This document shows positions 48,189 through 56,164 of a DNA stretch of 64,000 nt, piece after piece. How positions within the stretch are numbered: position 1 is the stretch's first letter; each line of letters opens with the position of its first letter. Source of the stretch: Tubulanus polymorphus. Lineage: Eukaryota > Nemertea > Palaeonemertea > Tubulaniformes > Tubulanidae. A program made the position numbers and the translations under genes. The stretch is taken from positions 12,690,947 to 12,754,946 of the forward strand of contig NC_134030.1 in the NCBI RefSeq assembly GCF_964204645.1. The letters run 5' to 3'. The notes under the pieces are model-generated. The model did no database searches, was not told where the DNA came from, and saw only the letters and a program-made list of their open reading frames with translations.

Positions 48189-48329
48189 CTATTTGTATAC
48201 CTATGTATTAGATACCCTAATACCTGATACCCTATTAGATACCCTAATACCTGATACCCGATTAGATACCTTAAATAATTTAAACCCCTTTTTTTATTTA
48301 CTATTATTTTATACAATTTTCAACCTTTA
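48189..48329. terminator. convergence region with GATACC repeats
   Basis: This 141-bp gap separates the two converging gene blocks. It holds five to six copies of GATACCCTAATACCT-like text and then CCCCTTTTTTTATTTACT. The repeat can pair TTAGATACCC-type arms weakly. A transcript-end function is inferred from position and from the similar sequence in the centre of the palindromic element. Confidence 0.45.
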
Positions 48330-49328
48330 TTATTCAAGTTTTAGATAATCAATTTCTGAATCACTTTCACTATCAGACGGTCTTAACAACATATTTAAAT
48401 GCTCTACCGAATCTACATCAACATCTTCATAATTTTTTTTCACCTTTTTCACCTTTTTCACCTTTTTCACCTTTTTAACATTTTTTACCAAATCATCAAT
48501 AGTTGTTTCATTTTTAAACTTATTCATCCAATCAAATTTATCATTATTTTCTACTTTAAGTTTTATAGAATCTTTATTATCAATATGTTTAACTGTAACT
48601 ATATCATCATGTGGGTGTATGACATCATTTTCATTATCATCTTTATTAGTGTTTGCTCCTAATATTTCATTTACAGTGTTTGATCCTAATATTTCATTAG
48701 CATCGGTTAAATCTAATTCATCTTTATTAGGTGTTGCTAATAATAAATCTTCATATAATTCTTTACCATTTACTTTTTTATTTGAAACAAATTTTGTAAC
48801 ATATCTAAATGGGTGTTCTATAAATTCTCTTAAACCAACACGTTCTATAACATTAGTAATATGTGAATTTGTATTCATATGTTTATTCCAATTTGATGGA
48901 GCGTTTGAAAATTCACCATTACAATAACCACAATAATTTCTATTTTCACTAACATCTAATATTATTGCATTATTATATGTAGAAGGTATTACGTTATTAG
49001 ATGTAGAAGGTATTACAGATGTAGTAGGAGGTATTACAGATGTAGTAGGTATTACAGATGTAGTAGTAGGTATTACAGATGTAGTAGTAGGTATTACAGA
49101 TGTAGTAGTAGGTATTACAGATGTAGTAGGTATTACATTATTATCAATTACACTATTATTAACAACACCACTTTTATTATTATCGATTTCTATCAGTTTA
49201 GTTTTATAATTTTTAAAAATAGGATCAAATATCAAAGCTATATTACAAGGTATTACATAATATAAACCATCATTATTTTCATGTGTATCGATGTATGGAA
49301 TATGTTTATATACTTTACCTCCTTCCAT
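48330..49328 (-). CDS. 332-aa protein with zinc finger and SVIPTT repeats
   Basis: The N-terminal 55 residues form a compact region (YVIPCNIALIFDPIF). Five to seven SVIPTT-type repeats follow, encoded by a TGTAGTAGGTATTACAGA microsatellite at 49010-49140. A C2H2-like finger has YCGYCNGEF then NKHMNTNSHITN (about 132-160). The C-terminal half is acidic and basic by turns and includes a run of five KKV repeats near 300. Function is unknown; the finger suggests nucleic-acid binding. The start context is TTTTTATTAAAG upstream and ATAATAAATGG. It is the last gene of the leftward block. Confidence 0.65.
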   Translation of the reverse strand: MEGGKVYKHIPYIDTHENNDGLYYVIPCNIALIFDPIFKNYKTKLIEIDNNKSGVVNNSVIDNNVIPTTSVIPTTTSVIPTTTSVIPTTTSVIPTTSVIPPTTSVIPSTSNNVIPSTYNNAIILDVSENRNYCGYCNGEFSNAPSNWNKHMNTNSHITNVIERVGLREFIEHPFRYVTKFVSNKKVNGKELYEDLLLATPNKDELDLTDANEILGSNTVNEILGANTNKDDNENDVIHPHDDIVTVKHIDNKDSIKLKVENNDKFDWMNKFKNETTIDDLVKNVKKVKKVKKVKKVKKNYEDVDVDSVEHLNMLLRPSDSESDSEIDYLKLE

Positions 49329-49360
49329 TTATTATATACATTTTTATTAAAGTTAAAATT

Positions 49361-50608
49361 TTAATACATAACACTATCTAATTGTGAATTTATAATATTT
49401 AATTGTGCGTCAGATATAATATAAATATGCATTTTAAGATTTTTGATTCCCTTTTTCTTTGTCATGAATAATTGTATTCCATCTTTTGTATTTTGTAGTT
49501 TTTTCCCAGAACCATGTAGTGAATTATCTTCAGTTGTTCTAAAATCTAACCATAATGCATATTTATTACCGGTATAATAATCAATTTGATTAATGTTACA
49601 ATTTTCAAATGATTTTACTTTTTCATTCATAAAATGTTTTTTAATTTCTACCCATCGATCAATCATTCTCATTCCTTGACAAAATATTTTATTTGCTATA
49701 CCTTCGATAGTTATTTCTACTTTTGTTATTTCAGGATTATAATAATTATCAACATTTATTGCGCCATTAGTATACGTTCCAATAGTAAAAAATATTAATA
49801 TACCTTTAATAGATCTTCTAGGGAAGTTAATATTCTCGTTAATTATTTCATCATTTGCATTAATAGTTACAATTTTAAATTTATCAATATAATCATATAA
49901 TAATGAAAATCCTTGATTGTATTGAGTTTGAATTATACTTGAAATATTTTCATCAGTTACTGTATCATATTCTAAACATATATTCGATAATTTATAACTC
50001 ATATCTTTATCAACGCTAGATATTACAATTTCATTTACAGGAGCAAATGTTATCTCAAATATAACATCTTCTTGAATTGCGTATTTATATAAAGGTGCAT
50101 TATTATTTATCAATTCAAAGTCTAATGGAATTTTATATTTGCTTCCATATATACTTTTTATCAATTTATCTACATCATTTGTTAATATTGCGCTATTTGC
50201 TTCCGATCTTAATTTATTTTGGTTTTCTGATTGAATTCCTTGAAATATCATATTATTTCTATTTTCTTTAGTTAACCATAAATCTTTATAATGCATAAAT
50301 AAATTATAATCATCTAATGAGAAAACTGTTTCCGGACCAAGCTTTATTGTTAACTTTTTAATCAAATATCTTCCAACATTATCAACGACATAATTATTAT
50401 TATTACCGATTACTTTTATATCGGCTGATAAATAAATACTATTTGGAACATAAAAAGTATTTTGTGTTAATCGAGGGATTCTAACGTATAAAGTTTCATC
50501 GGGATTAATATTTGAAGGGTTATGAGTAATTATATGATGTGATCTTTCTGCTTTAATAGCATTAGATATTCTATGATTCTTAGAAGGATTGATATAACTC
50601 CCACTCAT
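49361..50608 (-). CDS. MCP: major capsid protein, double jelly roll
   Basis: This 415-residue protein has the Polinton hexon signature: an early NINPDETLYVRIPRL strand (about 33-47), FYVPNSIYLSADI, the VGRYLIKKLTIKLG strand pair, SLDDYNLFMHYKDLWL (about 97-112), IPLDFELI and later YDYIDKFKIVTI and RSIKGILIFF. These correspond to two stacked jelly rolls that trimerise into capsid capsomers. The length is close to that of other Polinton capsid proteins. The frame is intact. ATG follows AATTTTTTTGTTAAATAAATG. It lies near the minor membrane proteins and downstream of the penton gene in the leftward block. Confidence 0.88.
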   Translation of the reverse strand: MSGSYINPSKNHRISNAIKAERSHHIITHNPSNINPDETLYVRIPRLTQNTFYVPNSIYLSADIKVIGNNNNYVVDNVGRYLIKKLTIKLGPETVFSLDDYNLFMHYKDLWLTKENRNNMIFQGIQSENQNKLRSEANSAILTNDVDKLIKSIYGSKYKIPLDFELINNNAPLYKYAIQEDVIFEITFAPVNEIVISSVDKDMSYKLSNICLEYDTVTDENISSIIQTQYNQGFSLLYDYIDKFKIVTINANDEIINENINFPRRSIKGILIFFTIGTYTNGAINVDNYYNPEITKVEITIEGIANKIFCQGMRMIDRWVEIKKHFMNEKVKSFENCNINQIDYYTGNKYALWLDFRTTEDNSLHGSGKKLQNTKDGIQLFMTKKKGIKNLKMHIYIISDAQLNIINSQLDSVMY

Positions 50609-50632
50609 TTATTTAACAAAAAAATTAATTAT

Positions 50633-51127
50633 TTATTTTTTGATATTTTTTGATATCATATTTACTAAACCAAAAATAATAGCACTTACAACTGTAATTA
50701 AAAATAAAATAATATGTTCAGCAGCAAAGTTAAGAATATTACCTGCAGATTTTAAAACAAAACCAACAATTGATGCAATAACTCCTGGTAAAGCTGCAGC
50801 AGATTTCTTTGATAGTTCCCATAAATATTTTGCTAATTTCTTTAAACCATCTTTAACTTTATCTTGTATAGAATTATTTCCTGGAGGTTTATCTGGTTTA
50901 TTTGGAGTAGGAGTAGATTTTAAAGCATTTGATATAGCTAAACCAATTGTTGTAAATAACATAGTTACAGCTGTTAGAATTGAAAGAATTGTTATTCCTT
51001 CAAACTTAAATAATAATTTTATTCTATCTTTTAATGATATGTCAGAATTTGGTTTTAGTATTAACTCTTTAACAACAACTTTTAATCTATTGATACAATA
51101 ATCATATGATTTTAATAATAATTTCAT
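50633..51127 (-). CDS. 164-aa membrane protein, multiple hydrophobic segments
   Basis: A basic N-terminus is followed by a hydrophobic segment (about 48-69, ITILSILTAVTMLFTTIGLAI), a Pro-rich loop (TPTPNKPDKPPGN), an Ala/Gly-rich amphipathic stretch (about 112-130) and a C-terminal TM segment (about 135-158). It may be an inner-membrane or virion-membrane protein of the element; this is inference from topology. It is 24 bp upstream of the capsid gene in the transcription direction. Its ATG context (AAAGAAAAAATG) differs from the usual motif. Confidence 0.6.
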   Translation of the reverse strand: MKLLLKSYDYCINRLKVVVKELILKPNSDISLKDRIKLLFKFEGITILSILTAVTMLFTTIGLAISNALKSTPTPNKPDKPPGNNSIQDKVKDGLKKLAKYLWELSKKSAAALPGVIASIVGFVLKSAGNILNFAAEHIILFLITVVSAIIFGLVNMISKNIKK

Positions 51128-51151
51128 TTTTTCTTTCTGAAATTCTATGTT

Positions 51152-52203
51152 TTATTTTAAATCATCAATTTCTTTTTCTAAATATGCATTTCTTTTTTTA
51201 AATTCAATTTCTTCAATAACTTTAAATTCTCTATCTAATTTTAATTGTTCTAATTCTTTTCTGGTGTCAAATAATTTATTTTCTAAAGGTTTAATTTTAT
51301 TATATCTAATATGTTTTTCGCGCGCAATTTTATCGGCTTCATTTCGTATACTTATTATTTCTCTAATTGTTTTTTTAGAAAACATATTTAAAGCTTCTAT
51401 TTCTTGATCTGTTGCATCAAGTAATCCATTCGGTAAAAATTTTCAGTTTGAACTTCGTTTGATTGAAGTTTACTAGTTTTGGAAGTTTTATTCAGTAAGT
51501 TATCTAAACGTTTTTCTAATTGTGATTGACTTAAATCATTATCAATTTGTTGAGTGTCTCTTCTCGATGTTTCGGGTGTTGAAGATCTTAATTTATCTCT
51601 ATTCTCTTCCATTTCTGTTTCTAAATTATTATCGATTGTTTCAAATAATTCATTGATTCTTTGTTTAAATACTCTTTCATTTTTAATAATTTCTTCTTGT
51701 GTTACATCTTCTATTTCATTACTATTTCTTATTCTTTTAATTCTAGATAGTAATGAGTCAGACTTAAGCAAAGTTGATTCTGCTAATATTTTGTTTTGTT
51801 TTTTATAAGAGATATCAGTATAATAATCATCTTTCAAACGATAATAATATTCACCATCTAAAGATTTTAATTCTTTTACTAAAAGTCTGGCACCTCTATC
51901 ATTTATATTATATCCAGAATTTTCAAATACATGTTTGAAATTATAAATATATTCATTATATTCTAAATTTTGCTTTAATAAACCTTGATTTTCATTTTCA
52001 GGATTTATTCTCGATCTAGTTCTTCTATCAAATTCATCTGTTGATGGGGCTTTAGAACCACTATCTGCTAAATTAGAATTATATGCTGATTCATCATTAT
52101 TATCAACATTAGTTTCTGCATCATTATAATCATCATCAATATATCCTTCATTATTATTTCCCATTTCTCCCATTTCATAATCTTCTCCACCTTCTACATC
52201 CAT
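51152..52203 (-). pseudogene. acidic/coiled-coil protein gene split by a frame change
   Basis: The 268-residue frame 51397-52203 starts MDVEGGEDYEMGE. It has an acidic N-terminus and a long helical middle with RTRSRINPENEN and Arg/Glu-rich coiled coil. At the A5 run 51435-51439 the natural continuation moves to another frame, which is open through the 77-residue coiled-coil ORF 51152-51385. The two together look like one gene of about 340 residues. A one-base homopolymer loss in the element, or a sequencing error, explains the split. Function is unknown; coiled-coil scaffolding is plausible. The start lies after TTTTTTTATTATGTAAATG. Confidence 0.6.
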
Positions 52204-52219
52204 TTACATAATAAAAAAA

Positions 52220-53521
52220 TTAAAATTTAAAATATAATATTCCTCCGATTACAATTCCTATACAAGTTATAGCTAATTTAGTATTTTCATGGGATTTATT
52301 ATCATCATTTAGTTTAATTATATCATGTTGAATTTTATCAGTTCTATTATTTTCTGATGTATTGTAATCTTTTATTTTGGAATCATTAACCAATTTAATA
52401 TTCTTAGTTTTAGTTTCTGTTGATTGAATATGTTTTTTATTTTTTTCACCTTCCATTAATTTTGGAGCAGTAATAATCTTTTTATTTATATCATTTAACC
52501 CAAATGAATTATTTATTGTTGCAGTTTTAATTAGATTATTATAACCAATTATGTTTCCCATCTTTAATACTAAATCATTAGAAATAATTAATAGATTAGG
52601 GCCTATACAATAATTTAGTCTTACATGAGATTTATCTAAATAATTTTGATATCTTATAATGTTTTCTGGAATCGATCTATTTTTATCATTATGAATTGAA
52701 TCTTCAAATAAAACTTTAAACTGTTTCTGCGCATCGAATGAAGTGTTATCATTTCCAATTATCGGTGATCTTGTTTCAACTTGAGCGCCTAAAATACATA
52801 TCAAATAAATTCTAATAGATTGATTTATTCTTTGTATACCTGATTTTGTAAAACCTTCACCATTTTCTAAAATGAAATTAACCCAACCATTATTATTATC
52901 AATTTTATAATTATGATAAGCTGAAATTCTATGCATATAATCAATTCTTTTTATTTCAAACTCTTCACCAACACCTTGCAATTTACCATGCGCTCTAAAA
53001 TCGGAATTAATATTTATATTAAATTCATTACATATTTTATAAAACTTGGATATATTAATATTATTATCCAATTCTTTAAAATATTTAGACCCGGGTAAAG
53101 GACATTCTAATTCATTTAATATTATTCTGATTTGAAAATATGTGTGAAATCTAAATATTGTGTGAATTAATTTTAAATCAGAATACTTTAAATTTTTATC
53201 TAAGTTATTTAAATGATCATTCCAACTTATTCCACATCCTGTTGTTGCACAATAAACAGCAAAATTTAATTGATTCTGCCAATATTTCATATTAGATTTT
53301 ACTTTATATATATGATATTCATCTCGAGTAAAAGTAACTTCATATGTATTAAATATATTTTCCATTTTAGAAATAAAAAACTGTGATTCATTAACATAAA
53401 TTTCTAAATTAGTTAATGAATTTAAAACTATATTTTTATATGTAATATTTTTCTTAAAATCTATTGCTGGAATATTATATTTAATTGATTTATTATATTG
53501 GAAAGCTTTTGGAAACCCCAT
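52220..53521 (-). CDS. 433-aa protein with C-terminal TM anchor
   Basis: The protein has a mixed alpha/beta body with a distinctive YWQNQLNFAVYCATTGCGIS segment (about 78-97) followed by WNDHL, and a later QGVGEEFEIKRIDYMHRISAYH-like block. The linker (about 345-415) is charged, and a TM helix ends the chain (LAITCIGIVIGGILYF). I recall similar long proteins in other invertebrate Maverick elements but no function. The conserved Cys/Trp block suggests a structural virion protein. The frame is intact. The start follows AATTTTTTAGTTATATAAATG. Confidence 0.68.
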   Translation of the reverse strand: MGFPKAFQYNKSIKYNIPAIDFKKNITYKNIVLNSLTNLEIYVNESQFFISKMENIFNTYEVTFTRDEYHIYKVKSNMKYWQNQLNFAVYCATTGCGISWNDHLNNLDKNLKYSDLKLIHTIFRFHTYFQIRIILNELECPLPGSKYFKELDNNINISKFYKICNEFNININSDFRAHGKLQGVGEEFEIKRIDYMHRISAYHNYKIDNNNGWVNFILENGEGFTKSGIQRINQSIRIYLICILGAQVETRSPIIGNDNTSFDAQKQFKVLFEDSIHNDKNRSIPENIIRYQNYLDKSHVRLNYCIGPNLLIISNDLVLKMGNIIGYNNLIKTATINNSFGLNDINKKIITAPKLMEGEKNKKHIQSTETKTKNIKLVNDSKIKDYNTSENNRTDKIQHDIIKLNDDNKSHENTKLAITCIGIVIGGILYFKF

Positions 53522-53537
53522 TTATATAACTAAAAAA

Positions 53538-53972
53538 TTAATAATTTATTAATTCTTTTAATAATTTATCTTGTTCTTCAACTGTTATATGACCATTTAA
53601 ACTTATTATATAATCTAGTGTGTTCTTTAATTTATTTATTTCTTTTATATTAGATTTTATTTTTTCTTTATTACTTTTTATATTTAATTTTGAACTTATA
53701 CCAGTTAAAACACTTGAACTTAATCCTAATACACCAATTGATATAGCTAAAGGTGTTAATGGACTGAATATTGCTAGAAATGTTATTACAGAACTAATTG
53801 TAACCGAACCACTTATAATCAAATAATATATAATTTTACTTTTTAAATATTTTTTCTTTTTTATCTTTAAGTCACTTTCAAATTCTAATATTTGTTTTTC
53901 TAAATATGTTTTTAATTTAGTTTTATTTATATCATGAGGAATAATATCAATACTATCAACTTTATCTTCCAT
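53538..53972 (-). CDS. 144-aa protein with two hydrophobic helices
   Basis: A charged helical N-terminus (about 1-48) is followed by two adjacent hydrophobic segments (about 50-70 and 74-92) and a Lys-rich coiled C-terminus. The hairpin-like membrane topology suggests a holin-like or fusion-like small membrane protein, but nothing proves that. ATG follows TTTTTTTTGCTAAATAAATG, a strong example of the shared start-site motif. Confidence 0.6.
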   Translation of the reverse strand: MEDKVDSIDIIPHDINKTKLKTYLEKQILEFESDLKIKKKKYLKSKIIYYLIISGSVTISSVITFLAIFSPLTPLAISIGVLGLSSSVLTGISSKLNIKSNKEKIKSNIKEINKLKNTLDYIISLNGHITVEEQDKLLKELINY

Positions 53973-53992
53973 TTATTTAGCAAAAAAAATTA

Positions 53993-54415
53993 CTAATTAG
54001 TAAACTTATAAGCAACAAATATAACAATAACTGTTCCACCTAAAATCCAAATTATTTCATATTTCTGTTGTTCTTTACTTGGGGTATAATAATCTGATAA
54101 TTTGGGTTTGTATAGATGTAATTTTTCTTTATTAGTTACTGCGTTATATAAACTCATTGCATCATCAACTGATTGAAAATCTCTATGTGAAATCTTCTGA
54201 TCATATAATTCCTTGTTAATATAATCCATATAGTTTTGTCTCTTTTCTCTATATTCTTCTGCAGCTTTATTGTATTTCTCTAACGCTAAGTTATGTCTTC
54301 TTTGTTCTCCTAATGAACTATTTTTATCAATATGTTTAAATAAATAACCGCCACCAGTAAATGCTAAAGCGTTAACAATTGCTGATCCTATAATAGTTAT
54401 AATTGCAGAAGCCAT
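53993..54415 (-). CDS. 140-aa protein, TM at both ends, Polinton family
   Basis: A hydrophobic N-terminus (IITIIGSAIVNALAFTGGGY), a central charged helix with LALEKYNKAAEEYREKRQNY and QSVDDAMSLYNAV, and a C-terminal TM (about 119-137) are present. I recognise this layout and the 'R..YMDYIN...VDDAM..Y' pattern from multi-copy proteins of cnidarian and other invertebrate Polintons. The role is unknown. Start motif is TTTTTTTTGCTAAATAAATG, identical to the preceding gene. Confidence 0.68.
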   Translation of the reverse strand: MASAIITIIGSAIVNALAFTGGGYLFKHIDKNSSLGEQRRHNLALEKYNKAAEEYREKRQNYMDYINKELYDQKISHRDFQSVDDAMSLYNAVTNKEKLHLYKPKLSDYYTPSKEQQKYEIIWILGGTVIVIFVAYKFTN

Positions 54416-54440
54416 TTATTTAGCAAAAAAAATTATGTAT

Positions 54441-54662
54441 TTATATGGGAGGAATATATTTTTGTTTTTCCAAATAATCAATAGTTAAATTAGATAAAGT
54501 AACTGCTAACGTTAACTTTAAAATATCATTTATATCAAATCTATCAACATTAACACTTCCCATTTTGAATACTTTTTTTAATACCATTGAATAACCAACA
54601 GTTCCAACTGATAGTAATGCGCCATTATATAATCCAGTTATTATCCACTTATTATCACTCAT
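54441..54662 (-). CDS. 73-aa hydrophobic protein, Polinton family
   Basis: It begins MSDNKWIITGLYNGALLSVG and then TVGYSMVLKKVFKMG, with a second weakly hydrophobic segment (about 46-60). Short proteins with this N-terminal pattern recur in invertebrate Polintons, where they lie beside the previous gene, as here. Function is unknown. Start motif is TTTTTTTGATAAATAAATG. Confidence 0.65.
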   Translation of the reverse strand: MSDNKWIITGLYNGALLSVGTVGYSMVLKKVFKMGSVNVDRFDINDILKLTLAVTLSNLTIDYLEKQKYIPPI

Positions 54663-55004
54663 TTATTTATCAAAAAAATTACTATCTTCAAAATATTTAG
54701 TTAACTTATTTATGATTATTTCAACATTTATTTCATTACTAGTTTTATGATTATCATATATTTTGGATAATATGTTTTTAATATCATCAATAATTCCATC
54801 TTCATTTAATTCATAATATTCTAAAGGTGATTTAATTAAATCAATTACTTTTTCTATATTATACTTTTCTTTATCAATCATTGATGCATTGTTAAATGAT
54901 TTACTTTTTATATCAGTAATTACATCATTTAGTTTAATTCTCATTTCTTTACCATGTTTAAAATCAAACCCAAAACATATACTCGGTCCAACAGTTATAT
55001 TCAT
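54663..55004 (-). CDS. 113-aa soluble protein, unrecognised
   Basis: A short beta-like N-terminus (NITVGPSICFGFDF) is followed by helical, acidic sequence without membrane segments or zinc motifs. The stop directly abuts the start of the 73-aa gene. Start context is CTTTTTCATTATATAAATG. It lies between the minor capsid gene and small membrane genes, so a virion role is possible. Confidence 0.55.
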   Translation of the reverse strand: MNITVGPSICFGFDFKHGKEMRIKLNDVITDIKSKSFNNASMIDKEKYNIEKVIDLIKSPLEYYELNEDGIIDDIKNILSKIYDNHKTSNEINVEIIINKLTKYFEDSNFFDK

Positions 55005-55020
55005 TTATATAATGAAAAAG

Positions 55021-55779
55021 TTACTCTCTACATCTTATAACTAATTCATAAATTACAGGGAAATTATTTAAATCAATTAAGTATCCATTATGATTTCTAA
55101 TTTCTAATCTAAAATTATTAAAACGAGGAATGCATGGTTTGAAATCACATTCTGTTAAATTATAATTTATTTGCGTTCCAAATTCTTTAACATTCTTCAA
55201 TGGTAAAATGTTTAGTAAACCAGAATTACAAGTTATATCTTTAGTTGCTTCGAATGTTTTTGTAGGATCGATTAAATTGCAATAAATATAAAAATGTGTA
55301 AAAGGCATTATATTTGGTGTAGCATCAGCATTGCGTATCCTTATATCTGGGGTTATTCCTAAAATTTTAGCTAAGGGTTTTTTAACTAGAAATTGATGTT
55401 GATCTTCATTACCTAATTTTATTCTTATTTTATCAGAACTATCACTTTTAATCAGTCTTAATCCAAATCCAGCAGATGCGCCCATTTTCAACCGAGCTCT
55501 TCTATTAATTTCTTGAGCTAATGTTTCTAAATTATATAATCCTGGTTTAAGATAAAGATGAAACCATTTACTTTTATTTCTATCATGAATTAAAAAGACT
55601 CTATGTTCAATAGACTTATCCGATACATTGTAAAAAGAATTACATAAACTTATATTTACTAATTTTAAATCTACACAATTTTTGAATTCTCTGTCTAATT
55701 GTACTAATAAATTATGTGATTTATAATTTGTAAGTCTTCTAGAATCAACAAATATTCTGTATTCTTTTAATTCCGCCAT
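55021..55779 (-). CDS. mCP: minor capsid (penton) protein, single jelly roll
   Basis: This 252-residue protein fits the Polinton penton family. An early beta-rich region contains the LDREFKNCVDLKLVNISLCN strands, then GLYNLETLAQEINRRAR (about 79-95). The conserved block FTHFYIYCNLIDPT (about 160-174) and the terminal FNNFRLEIRNHNGYLIDLN plus YELVIR strands follow. Penton proteins fill the five-fold vertices of the capsid formed by the major protein. The frame is intact. The start follows ATATGTAAAATAAATG, a weaker version of the shared motif. Confidence 0.82.
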   Translation of the reverse strand: MAELKEYRIFVDSRRLTNYKSHNLLVQLDREFKNCVDLKLVNISLCNSFYNVSDKSIEHRVFLIHDRNKSKWFHLYLKPGLYNLETLAQEINRRARLKMGASAGFGLRLIKSDSSDKIRIKLGNEDQHQFLVKKPLAKILGITPDIRIRNADATPNIMPFTHFYIYCNLIDPTKTFEATKDITCNSGLLNILPLKNVKEFGTQINYNLTECDFKPCIPRFNNFRLEIRNHNGYLIDLNNFPVIYELVIRCRE

Positions 55780-55794
55780 TTATTTTACATATTT

Positions 55795-56136
55795 TCATTC
55801 GAAATCTATTTCATGGTGCCCTTTTTCATTCTTACCTTTGTATACGAAATAGAAATCACCAGAACATAATTCTTCTAGATCTTCACTTGATAATCTATGA
55901 AATCTATCTGGTAAATAAGTTCTGAATTTATATTTATTTCCTTTTAATCCTTCATATTCTAAATGAATTACTAATTTATCTCCATATTTGTTAGTAACTG
56001 TAACAATATTTGTAATTAAATATTTCTTGTGAATTGTTAATTCTGTTAACTTTTTGAATTTATAATCTACAGATTTTACATTTGTGGTATCTTTAATTCT
56101 ATCTAAGAATTCACTGTGTACTTGTTTACTCTCCAT
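55795..56136 (-). CDS. 113-aa small beta-rich protein, possible OB-fold
   Basis: Predicted strands contain KKYLITNIVTVTNKYGDKLV, IHLEYEGLKGNKYKFRTYLP, DRF and FYFVYKG. The 'NKYG...LP.RF' pattern recurs in small proteins of invertebrate Polintons and nudivirus-like elements as I remember them. A strand-rich chain of about 110 residues next to the polymerase could be a single-strand DNA-binding OB-fold, but this is inference. Start context is AAAAATTTGTATAATAAATG. Confidence 0.55.
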   Translation of the reverse strand: MESKQVHSEFLDRIKDTTNVKSVDYKFKKLTELTIHKKYLITNIVTVTNKYGDKLVIHLEYEGLKGNKYKFRTYLPDRFHRLSSEDLEELCSGDFYFVYKGKNEKGHHEIDFE

Positions 56137-56164
56137 TTATTATACAAATTTTTATTGAAATTTA

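Noticed and set aside
48399-48927. Plus-strand ORFs at 48399-48662 and 48619-48927
   Set aside because: They are low-complexity Phe/Ile/Ser-rich shadows of the minus-strand 332-residue gene.
50640-51808. Plus-strand ORFs at 50640, 51147 and 51554
   Set aside because: Antisense to minus-strand Polinton genes; no start motif and biased composition.
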